NCBI RefSeq assembly: GCF_047511655.1
Contig: NC_133400.1
Location: 34,798,001 to 34,862,000 of the forward strand
Direction: 5' to 3'
Length of the DNA stretch: 64,000 nucleotides
From: Castor canadensis
Lineage: Eukaryota > Chordata > Mammalia > Rodentia > Castoridae
Shown one piece after another: positions 11,724 through 60,287 of the stretch. Position numbers and translations under genes: made by a program. Positions within the stretch are counted from its first letter, which is position 1; the number at the start of each line of letters is the position of its first letter. The notes under the pieces were generated by a model, which was not told the DNA's origin, made no database searches, and worked only from the letters and a program-made list of their open reading frames with translations.

Positions 11724-11741
11724 AGATTCTCTCTAGATGGT

Positions 11742-49025
<37,284 letters not shown>

Positions 49026-49290
49026 GGTGACGTACTCTGTGGGAAAAGATCGAAAGAAGAGGGCAACAGCAAGCCGTAGGAGCTGCCGAGCTGGGGACGA
49101 GGTCGTGTCGCCAAAGGGGCTTAAAGGTCTCTACTCAGTTGGGCCACAGCACACATGGAGAAGTAGCACGCATGCGCACGGCGCGTCGGCCGCGAGAAAG
49201 GCCTGGCACGGGAAGTGCGCAGGCGTGGGGGTGACGTGGGCGGGGCCAGCCCTGGCAGTGGGCGGAGTCCTGTGGATTTTCCTGGGAATG
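49026..49290 (-). promoter_or_regulatory. HEATR3: HEATR3 promoter and 5' UTR region
   Basis: A GC-rich, CpG-rich stretch directly upstream of the ATG without a clear TATA box. Visible motifs: TGACGTA (49028-49034), an NRF1-like palindrome CGCATGCGCA (49169-49178), an ETS-like CGGGAAGTG (49209-49217), TGACGT (49232-49237), and GC boxes at 49238-49245 and 49260-49266. This is the usual picture of a dispersed-start housekeeping promoter. The start site itself is not determined. Confidence 0.7.
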
Positions 49291-49664
49291 GTAACGTCGA
49301 CCCCGCCTCCATCCAATAAATGCACAGCTTCTAGGTTAACTCCGTATGGAAAACAAACTTCATCTTATAGTAACCATAACATTAATTACTGTAGCATATT
49401 TTGAAAATAATCACAGAGATGTAGCTCCCATGCAGAAGCTCGGACCTATCAAAGTACAAAGAAACCTTGAAGCCACCAAATATATGTTGATGGGCTTTAC
49501 TTCCCAGGTCTCTCTGATCTGGCCACAGATCTGCTACATCCCTATTCCAAGAGACTATCTTCATTTGCCTTGATCACAAGGCCTAATGGTCTTCTCATTT
49601 CCACCCTGCCCATCCCCAATCCATAGAGCAGCGAGGCTAATCATGTCAAACTCTTCCTCCACCA

Positions 49665-49748
49665 GGATTGGGAGCATGGCTCAAGTAGAGTGCTTGCCTT
49701 GCAAGCAAGGCCCTGAGTCCAGTCCCTAGAACCCCCAAAAGAGAAAAA
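49665..49748 (+). repeat. ID-type SINE
   Basis: gcatggctcaagtagagtgc, short A-rich tail. Confidence 0.75.
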
Positions 49749-49805
49749 AAACAATCCCTTCACCTTTCTCCTTATGGTCTCTTGCTTATTAAAACTTTTC
49801 AATGA

Positions 49806-50020
49806 GTGCCCAGTGGCTCATGCCTGTAAGCCCAGCTACTTGGGAGGCTGAGATCTAGAGGATTGAGTTACAAGCCAGCCCAGGCACACAGTTCGAGAGA
49901 CCCCATTTTCAAAATAACTAGAGCAAATGAACTGGAGGTATTGCCCAAGCGATAGAGTGACTGCTTAGCAAGCTCAAAGCCCTGAGTTCAAACCCTCGTT
50001 CCACCAAAAACAAGCAAAAA
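49806..50020 (+). repeat. dimeric SINE
   Basis: gcccagtggctcatgcctg ... aaataactagagcaaatg linker ... gagttcaaaccctcgttcc. Confidence 0.82.
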
Positions 50021-50044
50021 AGCCTGACTTTTTTCTTTCTCTCT

Positions 50045-50378
50045 CTCTTTCTCTCTTTTTTTGTGGTACTGGGGCTTGAACTCAGGGCCTACACCTTGAG
50101 CCACTCCACCAGGCCCTTTTTTGTGAAGGGTTTTTTGGAGATAGTGTCTCTTGAACTGTTTGCTTGGGCTGGCTTCGAACCTCGATCCTCCTGATCTCTG
50201 CCCTCCTAAGTAGCTAGGATTATGGGCATGAGCCACTGGCACCGGGCCATATCATGCCATTCTTATTACATGATGTAGTTCAGTGGTTAAGGTCTTGATC
50301 TTTGCCTCTTCTGTAATTTTCATTTAAGGCTATACAAAGGATATCCAATTTTGATACAAGGCATCAGCCCTGTTTCCT
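50045..50378 (-). repeat. dimeric SINE with its 5' flank, copy B of an inverted pair
   Basis: Minus-sense dimer (about 50055-50246) plus 132 bp (50247-50378) that matches the flank of copy A at 45641-45760 almost base for base. The tail is CT-rich in plus view. It has no copy of A's downstream flank, so it ends where the SINE transcript would end. Confidence 0.9.
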
Positions 50379-50904
50379 GGACGTGTAAACCACCCGTGCC
50401 CAGCTAAAACCCACTTTTCAATGACTTCCTTTTCTCTTAGAACAAATACCAAAATCTTAGCTGGTTTGCCTTTCACTTCATGTTTCTGCACCCTGCTCTT
50501 TAGCCATGCTCTGTGGGGCCTGGGGCTTTGCACAAGTCCAGCTCCTACCCGACAAGCTAGTGAACACAAATGTCACTTTTTTATAGGGGCCTTGTCTGAC
50601 TTCCTAGTCTGAAACAGGTCTCCCTTGAGAGAGCATGTAACTTGTTCCTTTGCTTCAAAAGCACAGCTCAAAATTACAGTTGTAATTTTCAATCAGATGT
50701 CTCCACATCTGAACACCATTGTGGAAATCTCCACAAATTGCTGTATTCCCAACACTGACCTGGCATGATGGAGACCACATTAATCAGGAAAAAGTAGGGC
50801 ATGCAATCTAGATGGAATAAAACACAGGGAATATAGATGGGATAAAAACAGATTCTTGTTGTTTTGCTGTGGAGATGAGCAAGAAAAAAAAACGTTCAAA
50901 AACC

Positions 50905-50990
50905 TTAACTCTGGGGAGGTTGAGGCAGGAGGATCATGAGTTTGAGGCTAGCCTGGGCTAAAAAAACAAAACAAAACAAAAATCAAATAA
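50905..50990 (+). repeat. B1 half-element
   Basis: gaggttgaggcaggaggatc, gcctgggctaaaaaaac. Confidence 0.65.
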
Positions 50991-51099
50991 ACAAACAACT
51001 AGATGAGCACAGAGGATTTTTAGAGCTGTGAAATTACTATGTGTGACCTTCCTTTGTACAAATCTCTAGAATGTACAACACCAAATGAACTATAATTAA

Positions 51100-51298
51100 G
51101 TCTTTCCTGGCGCCAGTGGCTTGCCTGTAATTCTCGATATTCAGGAGGCAGAGATCAGGAGGATTGAAGTTTGAATCCAGCCCAGGCAAATAGTTCAAGA
51201 GACCCAACTCAAAAAAATTCTTCACAAAAAAGGGCTGGTAGAATGGCTCAAGATGTAGGTCCTAAGTTCAAACCCCAGTACTGCAAAAAAATAAAGTC
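51100..51298 (+). repeat. dimeric SINE
   Basis: ctggcgccagtggcttgcctg ... aattcttcacaaaaaagggc ... gttcaaaccccagtactgc. Confidence 0.85.
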
Positions 51299-51487
51299 TT
51301 TTTAAAACTTAAAATAAATAAAAACACTTTAGCAGGTGCAGAACTTTGTGGGTTATTATCATTGTTACTCTTTCTAGCAAGAGATTAACATTTCTCTTAA
51401 AATAAATAAGCTTAGGAGTCTTTCCTAGTCACCCACGGTTTACTGACAGTTTTAAGAGGAGTCCAGTGACCTTTAACCAGTCTAATA

Positions 51488-51745
51488 ATCCTCCCTCCCT
51501 CCTCCCTCCTCCCTCCTCCCTCCCTCCTCCCTCCCTCCTCCCTCCCTCCTCCCTCCCTCCTCCCTCCTGCCTCCTCCCTCCTGCCTCCCTCCTCCCTCCT
51601 CCCTCCCTCCTCCCTCCTCCCTCCCTCCTCCCTCCCTCCCTCCTTCCTTCCTTCCTTCCTTCCTTCCTCCCTCCTCCCTCCCTCTTTCCCTCTCTCCTCC
51701 CTTCCTCCTTCCTTCCTTCCTTCCTCCCTCCATCCCTCCCTCCTC
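51488..51745. repeat. (CCTCCCTCC)n polypyrimidine tract
   Basis: About 250 bp of almost pure C/T on the plus strand with CCT, CCTC and CCTT sub-arrays. The proline/leucine-rich open frame over it, and the glycine/glutamate-rich one on the other strand, are artefacts. Confidence 0.95.
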
Positions 51746-51914
51746 TATTTATTTATGTTGCTGGAGATAGAAACCAGGACCTATCTTGTGATGGGTTTTT
51801 TCGAGATAGGGTCTCTCGAACTATCTGCCTAAACTGGTATCAAACCTTGATCCTCCTGATCTCTGCCTCCTAAGTAGCTAGGATTATAGGTGTGAGCTAC
51901 CAGTGCCCGGCTGC
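51746..51914 (-). repeat. B1 half of a dimeric SINE
   Basis: gttttttcgagatagggtc ... gtgagctaccagtgcccggc. The ID half is degraded, and the pyrimidine tract may have grown from its tail. Confidence 0.75.
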
Positions 51915-52007
51915 CCTCAGCCATTTAAAAAAATCTAGTCAAACAATGATTATCTAACCATCCTTTTTTTTTTTTTCTACAAATTATCTTTATCGAGAGA
52001 GTTTTTT

Positions 52008-52510
52008 TTTGTTTTTTGGTGGCACTGGGTCTTTAACTTATGGCCTCACACATGCAAGGCAGGCACTCTTACAGTTTGAGCCATTCTGCCAGCAAACAAA
52101 TCCAATACTTTTATTCCTTTTTTTTTGAACTCAGAGCTTCATGCCTTCATGCTTGCTAGGCAGGCACTCTACCACTTGAGCCACTCTGCCAGCAAGAGAG
52201 AATTTTTGAATTAGACTGTTTATAGGCCTCTTCTCTTGAGATAAATTTGATATAAAAATACTTGACACCAATTATTGGTTCAACAAATTGTGTTTAAAGA
52301 TAGGAATTACCAGCCAGGCACTGGTGGCTCAAGCCTGTAATCCTAGCTATTCAGGAGGCAGAGATCAGAAGGCCAGACTGGCAAATAGCTCAAGAGACCC
52401 TATCTCGAAAAAACACTTCATGAAGAAAAAAAGCCAGGAGCAGGAGCTGGTGGAGTGGTTCAAGGTGTAGGCCCTGAGTTCAAACTCCAGTACCCCCCAA
52501 AATAAAATAA
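52008..52510. repeat. two antisense ID halves and one sense dimer
   Basis: Minus at 52008-52096 and 52118-52197 (the latter with a duplicated atgccttc unit); plus dimer at 52312-52510. Confidence 0.78.
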
Positions 52511-53015
52511 AAGTAGGAATTACCTACTCTCTCAGATTGCTGTTGCTCCCCTCTCAAATTTTTGTAATGTAATTTTCCAATCAATACTTTCCAAAAACAT
52601 GGACAGTCCCAAGTAGCTGTAGAATCCAGTTCATATTTGCCATGGCACTTTGACACATGCTGCTGACACCTTCTGTCCAGTCCAGGGAGACTCTTTAGTC
52701 TTCCAGAAGCTCCCTTGGGCTCCCTCATGCTAGGCCTGGGGACTAGAGAGCTCAGCAAGGTTGCCCAGCTTCCCCAGCATGGACCACTTCCACTTGCCCA
52801 GGACACAGTCTCAGATCTATTTATAGTTCCTCTGAGTCATAGGGACTCATGGGTGGTATGGGAGCTATAAACCAAAAAGATAGCCAACCCATGGGGCCTA
52901 ACTAATTGTCCTCACCCTCCCTGCTGCCCCAGCAGACACACCATCCTTGGCCCCTCCATGTACTTTGTATGCCCTAGACCTGACCATGGACTGCCATTAA
53001 AGGTGTGCACACGGG
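52511..53015. other. no feature recognised
   Basis: Single-copy-looking intergenic sequence. The minus-strand frame at 52480-52806 starts inside a SINE and lacks support. Confidence 0.4.
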
Positions 53016-53912
53016 GGCTGAGGATGTGACTAGTGTTAAATATGCTTGCTAACAAGTGCAAAGATCTGGGTTCCATCCATAGCATGGGGGTGGAGATCAG
53101 CCATTGATAGTCTTTGTTTTAGCAGTGCCTGGCACTTAGCTGAATTATAGCCCCTAGAGTGTCCACCCCCTTGGTTAGTGCCTTCTGTCTCAGCAGGCCC
53201 TACATTAAGTGACCACGTAGTCATCAACAAGGAGATTTCATTGCCTGTAGTCATCTGCAAGATGAGTAGATGGATCTTTGGTTCAGACACGCCACCTTGA
53301 CTGTATGGTCAAGGGAAATTTTCTCTATTTACAAAGACTTCAAAGAGGGTTTTTGAAATATCATAGGACTGTGAACCATTGTGATTATTTCAAGAAAGGA
53401 AGGAAATTATTCTTGAAAGGAAAATTGTATGTTGAGCCAGTGTCAGAGCCTAGAATAGGTGCTCTTGCTGCTCACCTCTCCTTTGATTCTCAGAATTTTC
53501 TGATGTTGGGCTGGTGGAGTGGCTCAAGTGGTAGAGCACCTGCTTAGCAAATGTGAGGCCCTGAGTTTAAACCCCAGTACCACAAAAGCAAACAAAACAA
53601 AACTAAACATTTTCTGAGGTAGGTGTGATGATAATGTAATGTAAATGCTGACAGTCAACCTAAGAAAGTCACTGTAATAAAAAAAAAAGTCACTGTAAAA
53701 GCTCACTGAGCTTTTTTTTTTTTTGCAATACTGGGGCTTGAACTCAGAGTCTTCATCTTGGGCTACTCTACCAGCCCTTTTGTGATGGGTTTTTCTTGAG
53801 ATAGGGTCTCATGGAACTATTTGGTCAAGCTGTCTTTGAACTGCAATCCTCCTGATCTGCGATTCCTGAGTAGCTATGATTACAGGCATGAGCCACTGGC
53901 ACCCAGCTTCAC
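53016..53912. repeat. ID, ID and antisense dimer
   Basis: Plus at 53016-53096 (diverged) and 53504-53604 (gtggtagagcacctgcttag); minus dimer at 53708-53912. The sequence between them is unassigned. Confidence 0.75.
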
Positions 53913-54139
53913 TGTGCTTTTAATGTCACCTCATTAATTCATTCATTAACAAAGCTCTGTGCATGAGTGTTTACTACATCTCAGGCACTGCACCAAAGAT
54001 AGCGCAAGAATAGGGAACTAGGGATAATGTGAGGATGAAGACCTAGTCCCTAAGATCATGGGGTTCAGTCTCTTTAGCACTGCAGCTCCAAACTGTCTTT
54101 AACAAAGTTCATATAGAAGGGTTCTGTTAAGAAAAATTA

Positions 54140-54638
54140 TCCAGGGCAGGTGTAGCAAGTGAGAGGCCCTGAGTTCAATCGCTAGTACTGCCCAAAAAAA
54201 AAAAAAAAAAAAAAATCCAAAATTTGATAAGAAAAAAAATGACAGCATGTTTTTCAATGTCATATTGGCCCAATGTCTAATCCTTTGCTCATCAAAGGAT
54301 TGCTCTTGGCCTAGGGATGTAGCTCAGTGACAGAGTGCTTGCCTAGGATGCTTAAGGCCCTGGGTTCAATCCCTAGCACTGCAAAAAAAAAAAAAAATCA
54401 TTTCTCTAGGGCAATGCTGTCTAGCAGAACTTTCTACAGCAAGGAAAATGTTCTGTCTGCTCTGGACACTACAGTAGCCACAAGGTCACATGTGGCTATT
54501 GAGCACTGGAAGTGTGGCTAGTACAACTGTGGAGCTTGACTTTCCATTTTAATTAATTTTTTTGTAATACTAGGGTTTGAATTCAGGGTTTTGTGCTTGT
54601 TAGCCAGGCACTGTACTACTTGAGCCACTGCCCAATTT
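54140..54638. repeat. three ID-type elements
   Basis: Plus partial at 54140-54215 (A21 tail), plus at 54306-54398 (gatgtagctcagtgacagag), minus at 54558-54638. Confidence 0.75.
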
Positions 54639-54699
54639 TAATTGATTTTAATGTAAATAGCTACCTATAGCTAGTGGCTACAGATTTGTAAAGTCCAAC

Positions 54700-55015
54700 T
54701 CTAGAATAGCGGTTCTAAACTAGAGGCAATTTTACCCTCTAGCGGACAGCAGTGGGTTTTTTGGCCATGTCTGGAGACAAGTTGGTTGTCACAATTGTGG
54801 GGGTACTACTACCATCAAATGGGTAGAGATAAATGCTGTTAACATTTTGGGCTGGATAATTCCTTGTGGAGAGCTGTCTTATAATTTGTAGGGTGATCAG
54901 CAGCCTTACTGGCCTGTACCCACAAGATGCCAGTAGCAACCCCAATTGTGACAATTGAACTTTCTTCAGCTATTGCCAAATGTCCCCTGGGGGAACTTTG
55001 AGAATCACTGCTCTA
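54700..55015 (+). mobile_element. MER20-type hAT fossil
   Basis: Begins gcggttctaaactagagg, contains ggccatgtctggagacaag and acattttgggctggataatt, ends tttgagaatcactgctc. The inverted ends are still recognisable. Confidence 0.7.
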
Positions 55016-55249
55016 CAGGACTATATGAAATGCAGGAAAAACCTGAATAAACCTTGTAGTGTCATTTGCTTTTAGTTGACTTTAAAAGTCACTAATTTTG
55101 GAGGTCACATAGCTGAGCAATTTATTATTAGTCTCTGCAAATAACACCTTTGATGTGCAGGTCATGATGCTAACAGTTGCCTAGGTTACTTTTCAGGGAC
55201 TTGTGGGCCACGTCTATTGAAACCACTGACTCTTCACTTGGGCCTGCAC

Positions 55250-55592
55250 AGGCATCTAATGGGTGACCTCTTTGACATCAGAAGGCTGAAAACTACCCTC
55301 AGATCATGCTGAGGCAGCCATTTTCTCAGCCTATGTCCTGTGAGGAGTTAGGAAGCTCAAGTACGCGTGCACAGATGCTGACCACTTCCCTCCAGTCTCC
55401 TTCCTGATGCCTTAAATCACTACTTCTTTATCTTATAAATATCCCTAAACCCTATCCTCAGGGAGCAGATTTGAGACTTGCTCTCCTAACTTTACATTTG
55501 GCTGCCTTGAGAATAAACTCTCTTTTACCGAACTCATTGTTTCAGTGCTTGGTACACTATGTGCCAGGCAAACCTGGCCTAGTTTGGTAACA
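55250..55592 (+). mobile_element. probable solitary LTR of an old retrovirus-like element
   Basis: TATA-like tataaat (55434-55440), AATAAA (55512-55517) about 80 bp later, then a GT/CA-rich segment that ends ...gtttggtaaca (55592). This spacing is typical of a class I LTR U3-R-U5. I see no gag, pol or env frames next to it. The 5' edge is uncertain and the family name is not assigned. Confidence 0.45.
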
Positions 55593-56302
55593 TGCATGCA
55601 GAAAATCTTATGAAAAGTGTATGTACCAAAACATCAGCTGTGTTTACTATGGGTGGAATTAAAGACTAAAATTTTCTTATTATTGGATGTTTTGCATTTT
55701 CCGGGTTTTCTAGAGTGAACAAGTAGTATCTGCATAATTGTTAAAACTATGAAATGAATTTTGAAAGAAATATAATGTAATTCTTTCTTCTCCCATGTGC
55801 TCTTGATCTTTTCAGCATTGTCCACATGCCCACTTGTGACCAATGAGTGGCTGCCTGTAGTGCTCCCAAGGATCTACTATAAAATGTAGGGCCCCTCCCA
55901 TGACTTCTGGGGGCTTGGATCAGTACTTTTTTCTGTTATGTCAATGTCATTAAACTGGATATGGTTGGGTGCTGTCTCCAGCTTAGTGGTAGCACGAGTT
56001 CAATGTAGTAAAACCATCTGACATTTGTAGAGTTCTTATAAAATTTTGCACTTTTTGAAAGATTCTAACTTTCCACATAGACCCAGTTAAGAGTGTACTT
56101 TGTCTTCTTTGCTCCCAGGTGGGCATACTTGTAGATTTTCATTCCTCTCTTTCAGCCCTTACAAACCCACCCCAATTGAGGTATTTCTAGCTCCCCAGTG
56201 AAGAGCTGTTACATTCCCATTTGGTTTGAATGTGTCAGGATTAGCCTACATCATCTAATGACTGCTGTATTTTAAGTGGTTGTTTGATTGATTGGTTGAT
56301 TT
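55593..56302. other. no feature recognised
   Basis: AT-rich intergenic sequence without SINE boxes or a supported frame. Confidence 0.4.
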
Positions 56303-57095
56303 TTTTCTGGTACTGATATTTGAACTCAGGGCCTCACACTTGCTAGGCAGGTGCACTACCACTTGAGCCATCCCACCAGCCTGAAGTATTTTTATTTATT
56401 TTAACTTATGTGTGGGCCAATAGCACTTCAGGGTCTTTTTGTTTGTTTGGTGCTGGGGATCAAACCCAGGTCTCATGTATGCTAGGCACAGCTCTGCCAC
56501 TGAGCTACACTCTCATCTCCCCACTTCAGGATTTTGTAAATAACTGTGAGCAATTATGGATTGTTGCTTTTGCATTATCTTCTATGACAGATCAAAATCA
56601 GGCTTTATCAAGTTTTCAAGTAAAAATGGATGCAAGGAATTTTAAAAGCTGACAGCTTGTTTTCTGCATCTTAAATTGTTTAAAAACTTTATAGATTTGA
56701 TCACACCAGTAATCCTAGCTACTTGGGAGGTTGAGCTTGGGAGGATCAAGGTTTGAGGACAGCTCAGGTAAATAGCCTGTGAGATCCTATCTCCAAAATA
56801 ACCAGAGCAATATGAACTAGAAGTGTGGCTCAAGCAGTAGAGTACCTGCTTTGTGAGTGCCTGTTTTGCAAGTGAGAAGCTATGAGTTCAAACCCCAGTT
56901 CCACCAAAAAAAAAAAAAAGTTTACAGATTGATTACTTAGAGAACCTGTATCAAATGTGAAAAGATAGTTAAATAATTTCTAAACACTCATGGAGTGGGC
57001 TGGGAGTCTTGCTCAGTGGTTAGAGCACTTGCCTAGCTTGTGAGAGACTCTGGGTTCAATCCCCAACACTGAAAAAGGAAAAAAAATGGAAAGAA
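56303..57095. repeat. four SINEs
   Basis: Antisense ID at 56303-56393 and 56432-56520; sense dimer at 56696-56925 with tandem repetition of its gcctgctttgygagtg segment; sense ID at 56996-57095. Confidence 0.75.
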
Positions 57096-57269
57096 AGAAT
57101 CATGAATGACAATGCCACATTATACTTGCAAAATAAATAAATAACCTGTACAAAAAATTCAGACTTAAGATTGTCATTTTACCAACAGCAAAATTGCTAT
57201 TTAACCAACAGCAAAATAGCCTTCAAATTCCTTATTTTGTATTACCAAGTTCGATTTTTCTTCCAATAT

Positions 57270-57517
57270 AGAACTAATACTTTATTTTTTATTATTTTTT
57301 TTTAAATTTTATTATTCATATGTGCATACAAGGCTTGGGTCATTTCTCCCCTCTGCCCCCACCCCCTCCCTTACCACCCACTCTGCCCCATCCCTCTCCC
57401 CCCACCCCCTCAATACCAGCAGAAACTATTTTGCCCTTATTTCTAATTTTGTTGTAGAGAGTGTATAAGCCATAATAGGAAGGAACAAGGGTTTTTGCTA
57501 GAACTAATACTTTATTT
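57270..57517 (-). mobile_element. L1 3' end with 18-bp target-site duplication
   Basis: About 210 bp of L1 3' UTR (57288-57499) in minus sense: poly-T, the C-rich complement of the G-rich tract, then caaaatagtttctgc read on the minus strand. Flanking agaactaatactttattt occurs at 57270-57287 and again at 57500-57517, a perfect duplication. Confidence 0.93.
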
Positions 57518-57519
57518 AT

Positions 57520-57598
57520 TTTGGCAGTCCTGGGGTTTGAACTCAGGGCTTCATGCTTACTAGCAGGAGCTCTTACTGCTTGAGCCACTCTGCCAGCT
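57520..57598 (-). repeat. ID-type SINE, antisense
   Basis: cagtcctggggtttgaactc ... cttgagccactctgccagc. Confidence 0.8.
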
Positions 57599-58107
57599 GA
57601 GAACTAGTATTTTAAAAGATGATTTTGAAGAAAGCTGATATCTAGTGATCATTGCTTAAAATGGCCAGGTCAGTATTACAGCTCTGCCTTTGAAATCTGT
57701 TGCCTGCTTTGGTGGCTGTTTAGCCAAAATAAACACTCTAAAAAAAAAATATCTAGGGTAGGACAAGTCACATCTATTTGGTGAGATTGCCCTATATCCT
57801 GTCCAATTCCCCAGACCTTGGAAAGTGACAAACCTCACATGGTTATGGCTGAAGCAGGTATTCATTTCTTTTGTTCCAGAGGCTGATAAAGTATTTTAAG
57901 GGCATCCCACTTACTGAGAGGCTCTTCCACATCCCCACCAATGCTGGTAATGTCAGTCTTTCCGATTTTAGACATTTTAGGATATAGCAATGGAGACTCA
58001 AATATTGATGGTGGGAAAGCTTTAAAAAGTTTGGCCATTTCTGACAAAGCTACATTCACTCAGCCTATGACCCAGCAATTCCACTCCAAGGTAATCCCAA
58101 GAAAAGT

Positions 58108-58108
58108 C

Positions 58109-58156
<48 letters not shown>
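58108..58156. repeat. (CA)n microsatellite
   Basis: About 22 CA units. Adjacent frames running through it are artefacts. Confidence 0.95.
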
Positions 58157-58158
<2 letters not shown>

Positions 58159-58195
58159 TACGGGACTATTCATGAAAGTTGTATTAATAATAGAC

Positions 58196-58530
58196 CCAGA
58201 GCTGGGTGAGGTGGCAGCACCTGTAATCCCAGCACTTGGGAGGCTGAGGCAGGAGGCCTGCATGGGATACATAGCAAGAACCTGTCTTAAAAATTTAAAG
58301 AAAAGCCAGGTGTTGGTGGCTTAGCCTGTAGTCCTAGCTACTCAGGAGGAAGAGATAAGAAAGACTGAGGTTTGAAGCCAGCCTGGTCAAGTAGTTGGAG
58401 AGACCCTATCTTGAAAATACCCATCCCCAAAAAAGGGCTGGCAGAGTGGCTCAAGTGGTAGAGCGTCTGCCTAGCAAGCATTAGGCCCTGAGTCCAAACC
58501 CCTGTCCTGTTCCCCCCAAAATTAAAAAAA
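58196..58530 (+). repeat. B1-like SINE then dimeric SINE
   Basis: B1 at 58196-58295 (cagcacttgggaggctgag), dimer at 58304-58530 (gctggcagagtggctcaag). Confidence 0.82.
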
Positions 58531-58613
58531 AAATTATGTTACTGTATGTTTATACTATGATTTCATTTATATGGAACTCTATAAAAGATTAACGTAAGTT
58601 ATAGTGATGGAAA

Positions 58614-58702
58614 CTTTTTTTTTGTCAGTACTGGGGTTTGAACTCAAGGTCTCATGCTTGCTATTACAGGCACTCTACCACTTGAGCCACTCCACGAGCT
58701 CA
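58614..58702 (-). repeat. ID-type SINE, antisense
   Basis: gtactggggtttgaactcaa ... cttgagccactccacgagc. Confidence 0.8.
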
Positions 58703-58849
58703 AATAGTGATGGACACAGGATGGTATTTACTTGGGTCAGGGCTTAGGGATGAGACTTGACAGAGGAATCTTTTGAGGTGAAAAGTGATCTGCCTCTTGC
58801 TTGTGGTGATTTTATCAAAATTCACCAAACTGTAGTTAGGATGGGTGCA

Positions 58850-59172
58850 GTACTGGACTTTTCAGCACAGTGACAAATACCTGAGAGAACAACTCAGGCA
58901 TTTTTGGCTCACAATTTCAGGTTTTCAGTTCAGTGGTCAGCTTGCACCATTGCTGTGAGCCAAAGGTGAGGGAAAACACAGCACAGAGGGCCTGTGGCAG
59001 AGCAAAACTGCCCACTTCATGGTGGCCAGGAAGCAGAGAGGAGTAACAGGAAGAAGCAAGGACCAAGATATACCCAGCAAAGGCACACTCCCTTGGACCT
59101 ACTTCCTCCAATCAGGCCCCATCTTCTATAGTTCCACAATAGCCTACTCAGATTTTAAATCCATCGTGCTCT
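58850..59172 (+). repeat. dispersed mid-size repeat, copy 2 of 3
   Basis: cacagtgacaaatacctgag, catttttggctcacaatttc, ggcagagcaaaactgccc, ggtggccaggaagcagag, cctacttcctccaatcagg. Same order as 3930-4262. Confidence 0.65.
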
Positions 59173-59327
59173 GATTGTCTCTGGAAATACCATCCACAGA
59201 TGCACTTTTCTAACCTCCTGGGCCTCTCTCAATCTAATCAAGTTGAAAAATCAAGTTTAACCATCAGGGCTCCATGTATGCCAGGCAAGTGCTCTTACAC
59301 TGAGCTGTATCCCCAGGCCCAAAGCTT

Positions 59328-59578
59328 ATTTTTTTGGGGGTGGGGACAGTACTGGGGTTTAAACTCAGGGCTTCACGCTTGTTAGGCAGGTGCTCTACCA
59401 CTTGAGCCACTCCACCAGGCCCCTCCCCCAACACACACACTTCTTTGTGTGTGTGATGGGTTTTTTTGAGAAAGGGTCTCATGAACTATTTGCCTGGGCT
59501 GACTACAAACTGTGATCCTTCTGATCTCTGCCTCCTGAGTAGCTAGGATTACAGTCATGAACTACTAGCACCCAGCAG
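59328..59578 (-). repeat. dimeric SINE, antisense
   Basis: gtactggggtttaaactcag, a cacacac insertion, gagaaagggtctcatgaac, B1 half to ctactagcacccagc. Confidence 0.82.
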
Positions 59579-59699
59579 TGCCCAGATGAAGCTGATTTTT
59601 AAAAAGCCCATAGAACCTACCCATTTTGATCATTTTCTTCAGATTCATTGGTAATTATAACAGGGTCCACTCTCTATTTGGAGACCAAGCATCCTATTG

Positions 59700-59900
59700 A
59701 TTGTTGTACTTATGGATCCTTACATACCAGATACTGCTCTAAGATCTTTGCATGCCATAAGCGATTGACTCTACCAACAATCCCATGATGGTAATATCCC
59801 AAGGTAGAGATGAGGGAACTGAGGCACAGAGAAGTTAAGCTGATTGCCTGAGAGCATGACTTGTAAGTGACAAAGACACGACTTAACCTACACAATCACA
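59700..59900 (+). repeat. MIR SINE
   Basis: gatgagggaactgaggcac and agaagttaagctgattgcc are the MIR core. Confidence 0.8.
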
Positions 59901-60287
59901 TGGGAGATTGATTGGTAATAACTGCAATGGTGAATTACTGAAGAGCTAATACATTGAGGAAATAAAAATTTTGCTAGAGAAAAGAGAAGAGGTGAAGGAA
60001 ATCATAGAACATTTTTGTAAGGGTGAAGGATGGGGTAATATGTTCTTTATACTCACCTGTCCAATTGTAAAACAAACTTACATCGAACAAATGAAACTAC
60101 CTCATGAAAAAATTTATTTCTTGTTCATATGTACTGTGAAAAGTTGCAAAAGGAAAAACAGCCACCTCCTCCTCTTACCTACTTCTCCACCACCCCACTT
60201 CCTTTCCAGGAAGTAAACATTTTGGACTCTTCTGTTTCTCCTGTTATCTCTGTATTCCTAGAGATAAGCTATTGCTCTTTGTGTCTG

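Larger units (their letters stand above)
49570..50660 (+). repeat. L2 remnant split by SINEs, upstream of HEATR3
   Basis: L2-like pieces at 49570-49664, 49749-49805 and 50413-50660 (ccaaaatcttagctgg, ggcctggggctttgcac). The pieces bracket the SINE block 49806-50412, and acttttcaatga is present at both edges (49794-49805 and 50413-50424). Confidence 0.55.

Noticed and set aside
51466..51873. 135-residue proline/leucine/serine-rich frame and its glycine/glutamate-rich antisense partner
   Set aside because: Both are translations of the CCTCCC tract and of the SINE next to it.
54306..54398. tRNA-like A and B boxes in ID elements (here and elsewhere), considered as tRNA genes
   Set aside because: The elements have A tails, target-site duplications and no complete cloverleaf; they are SINEs.
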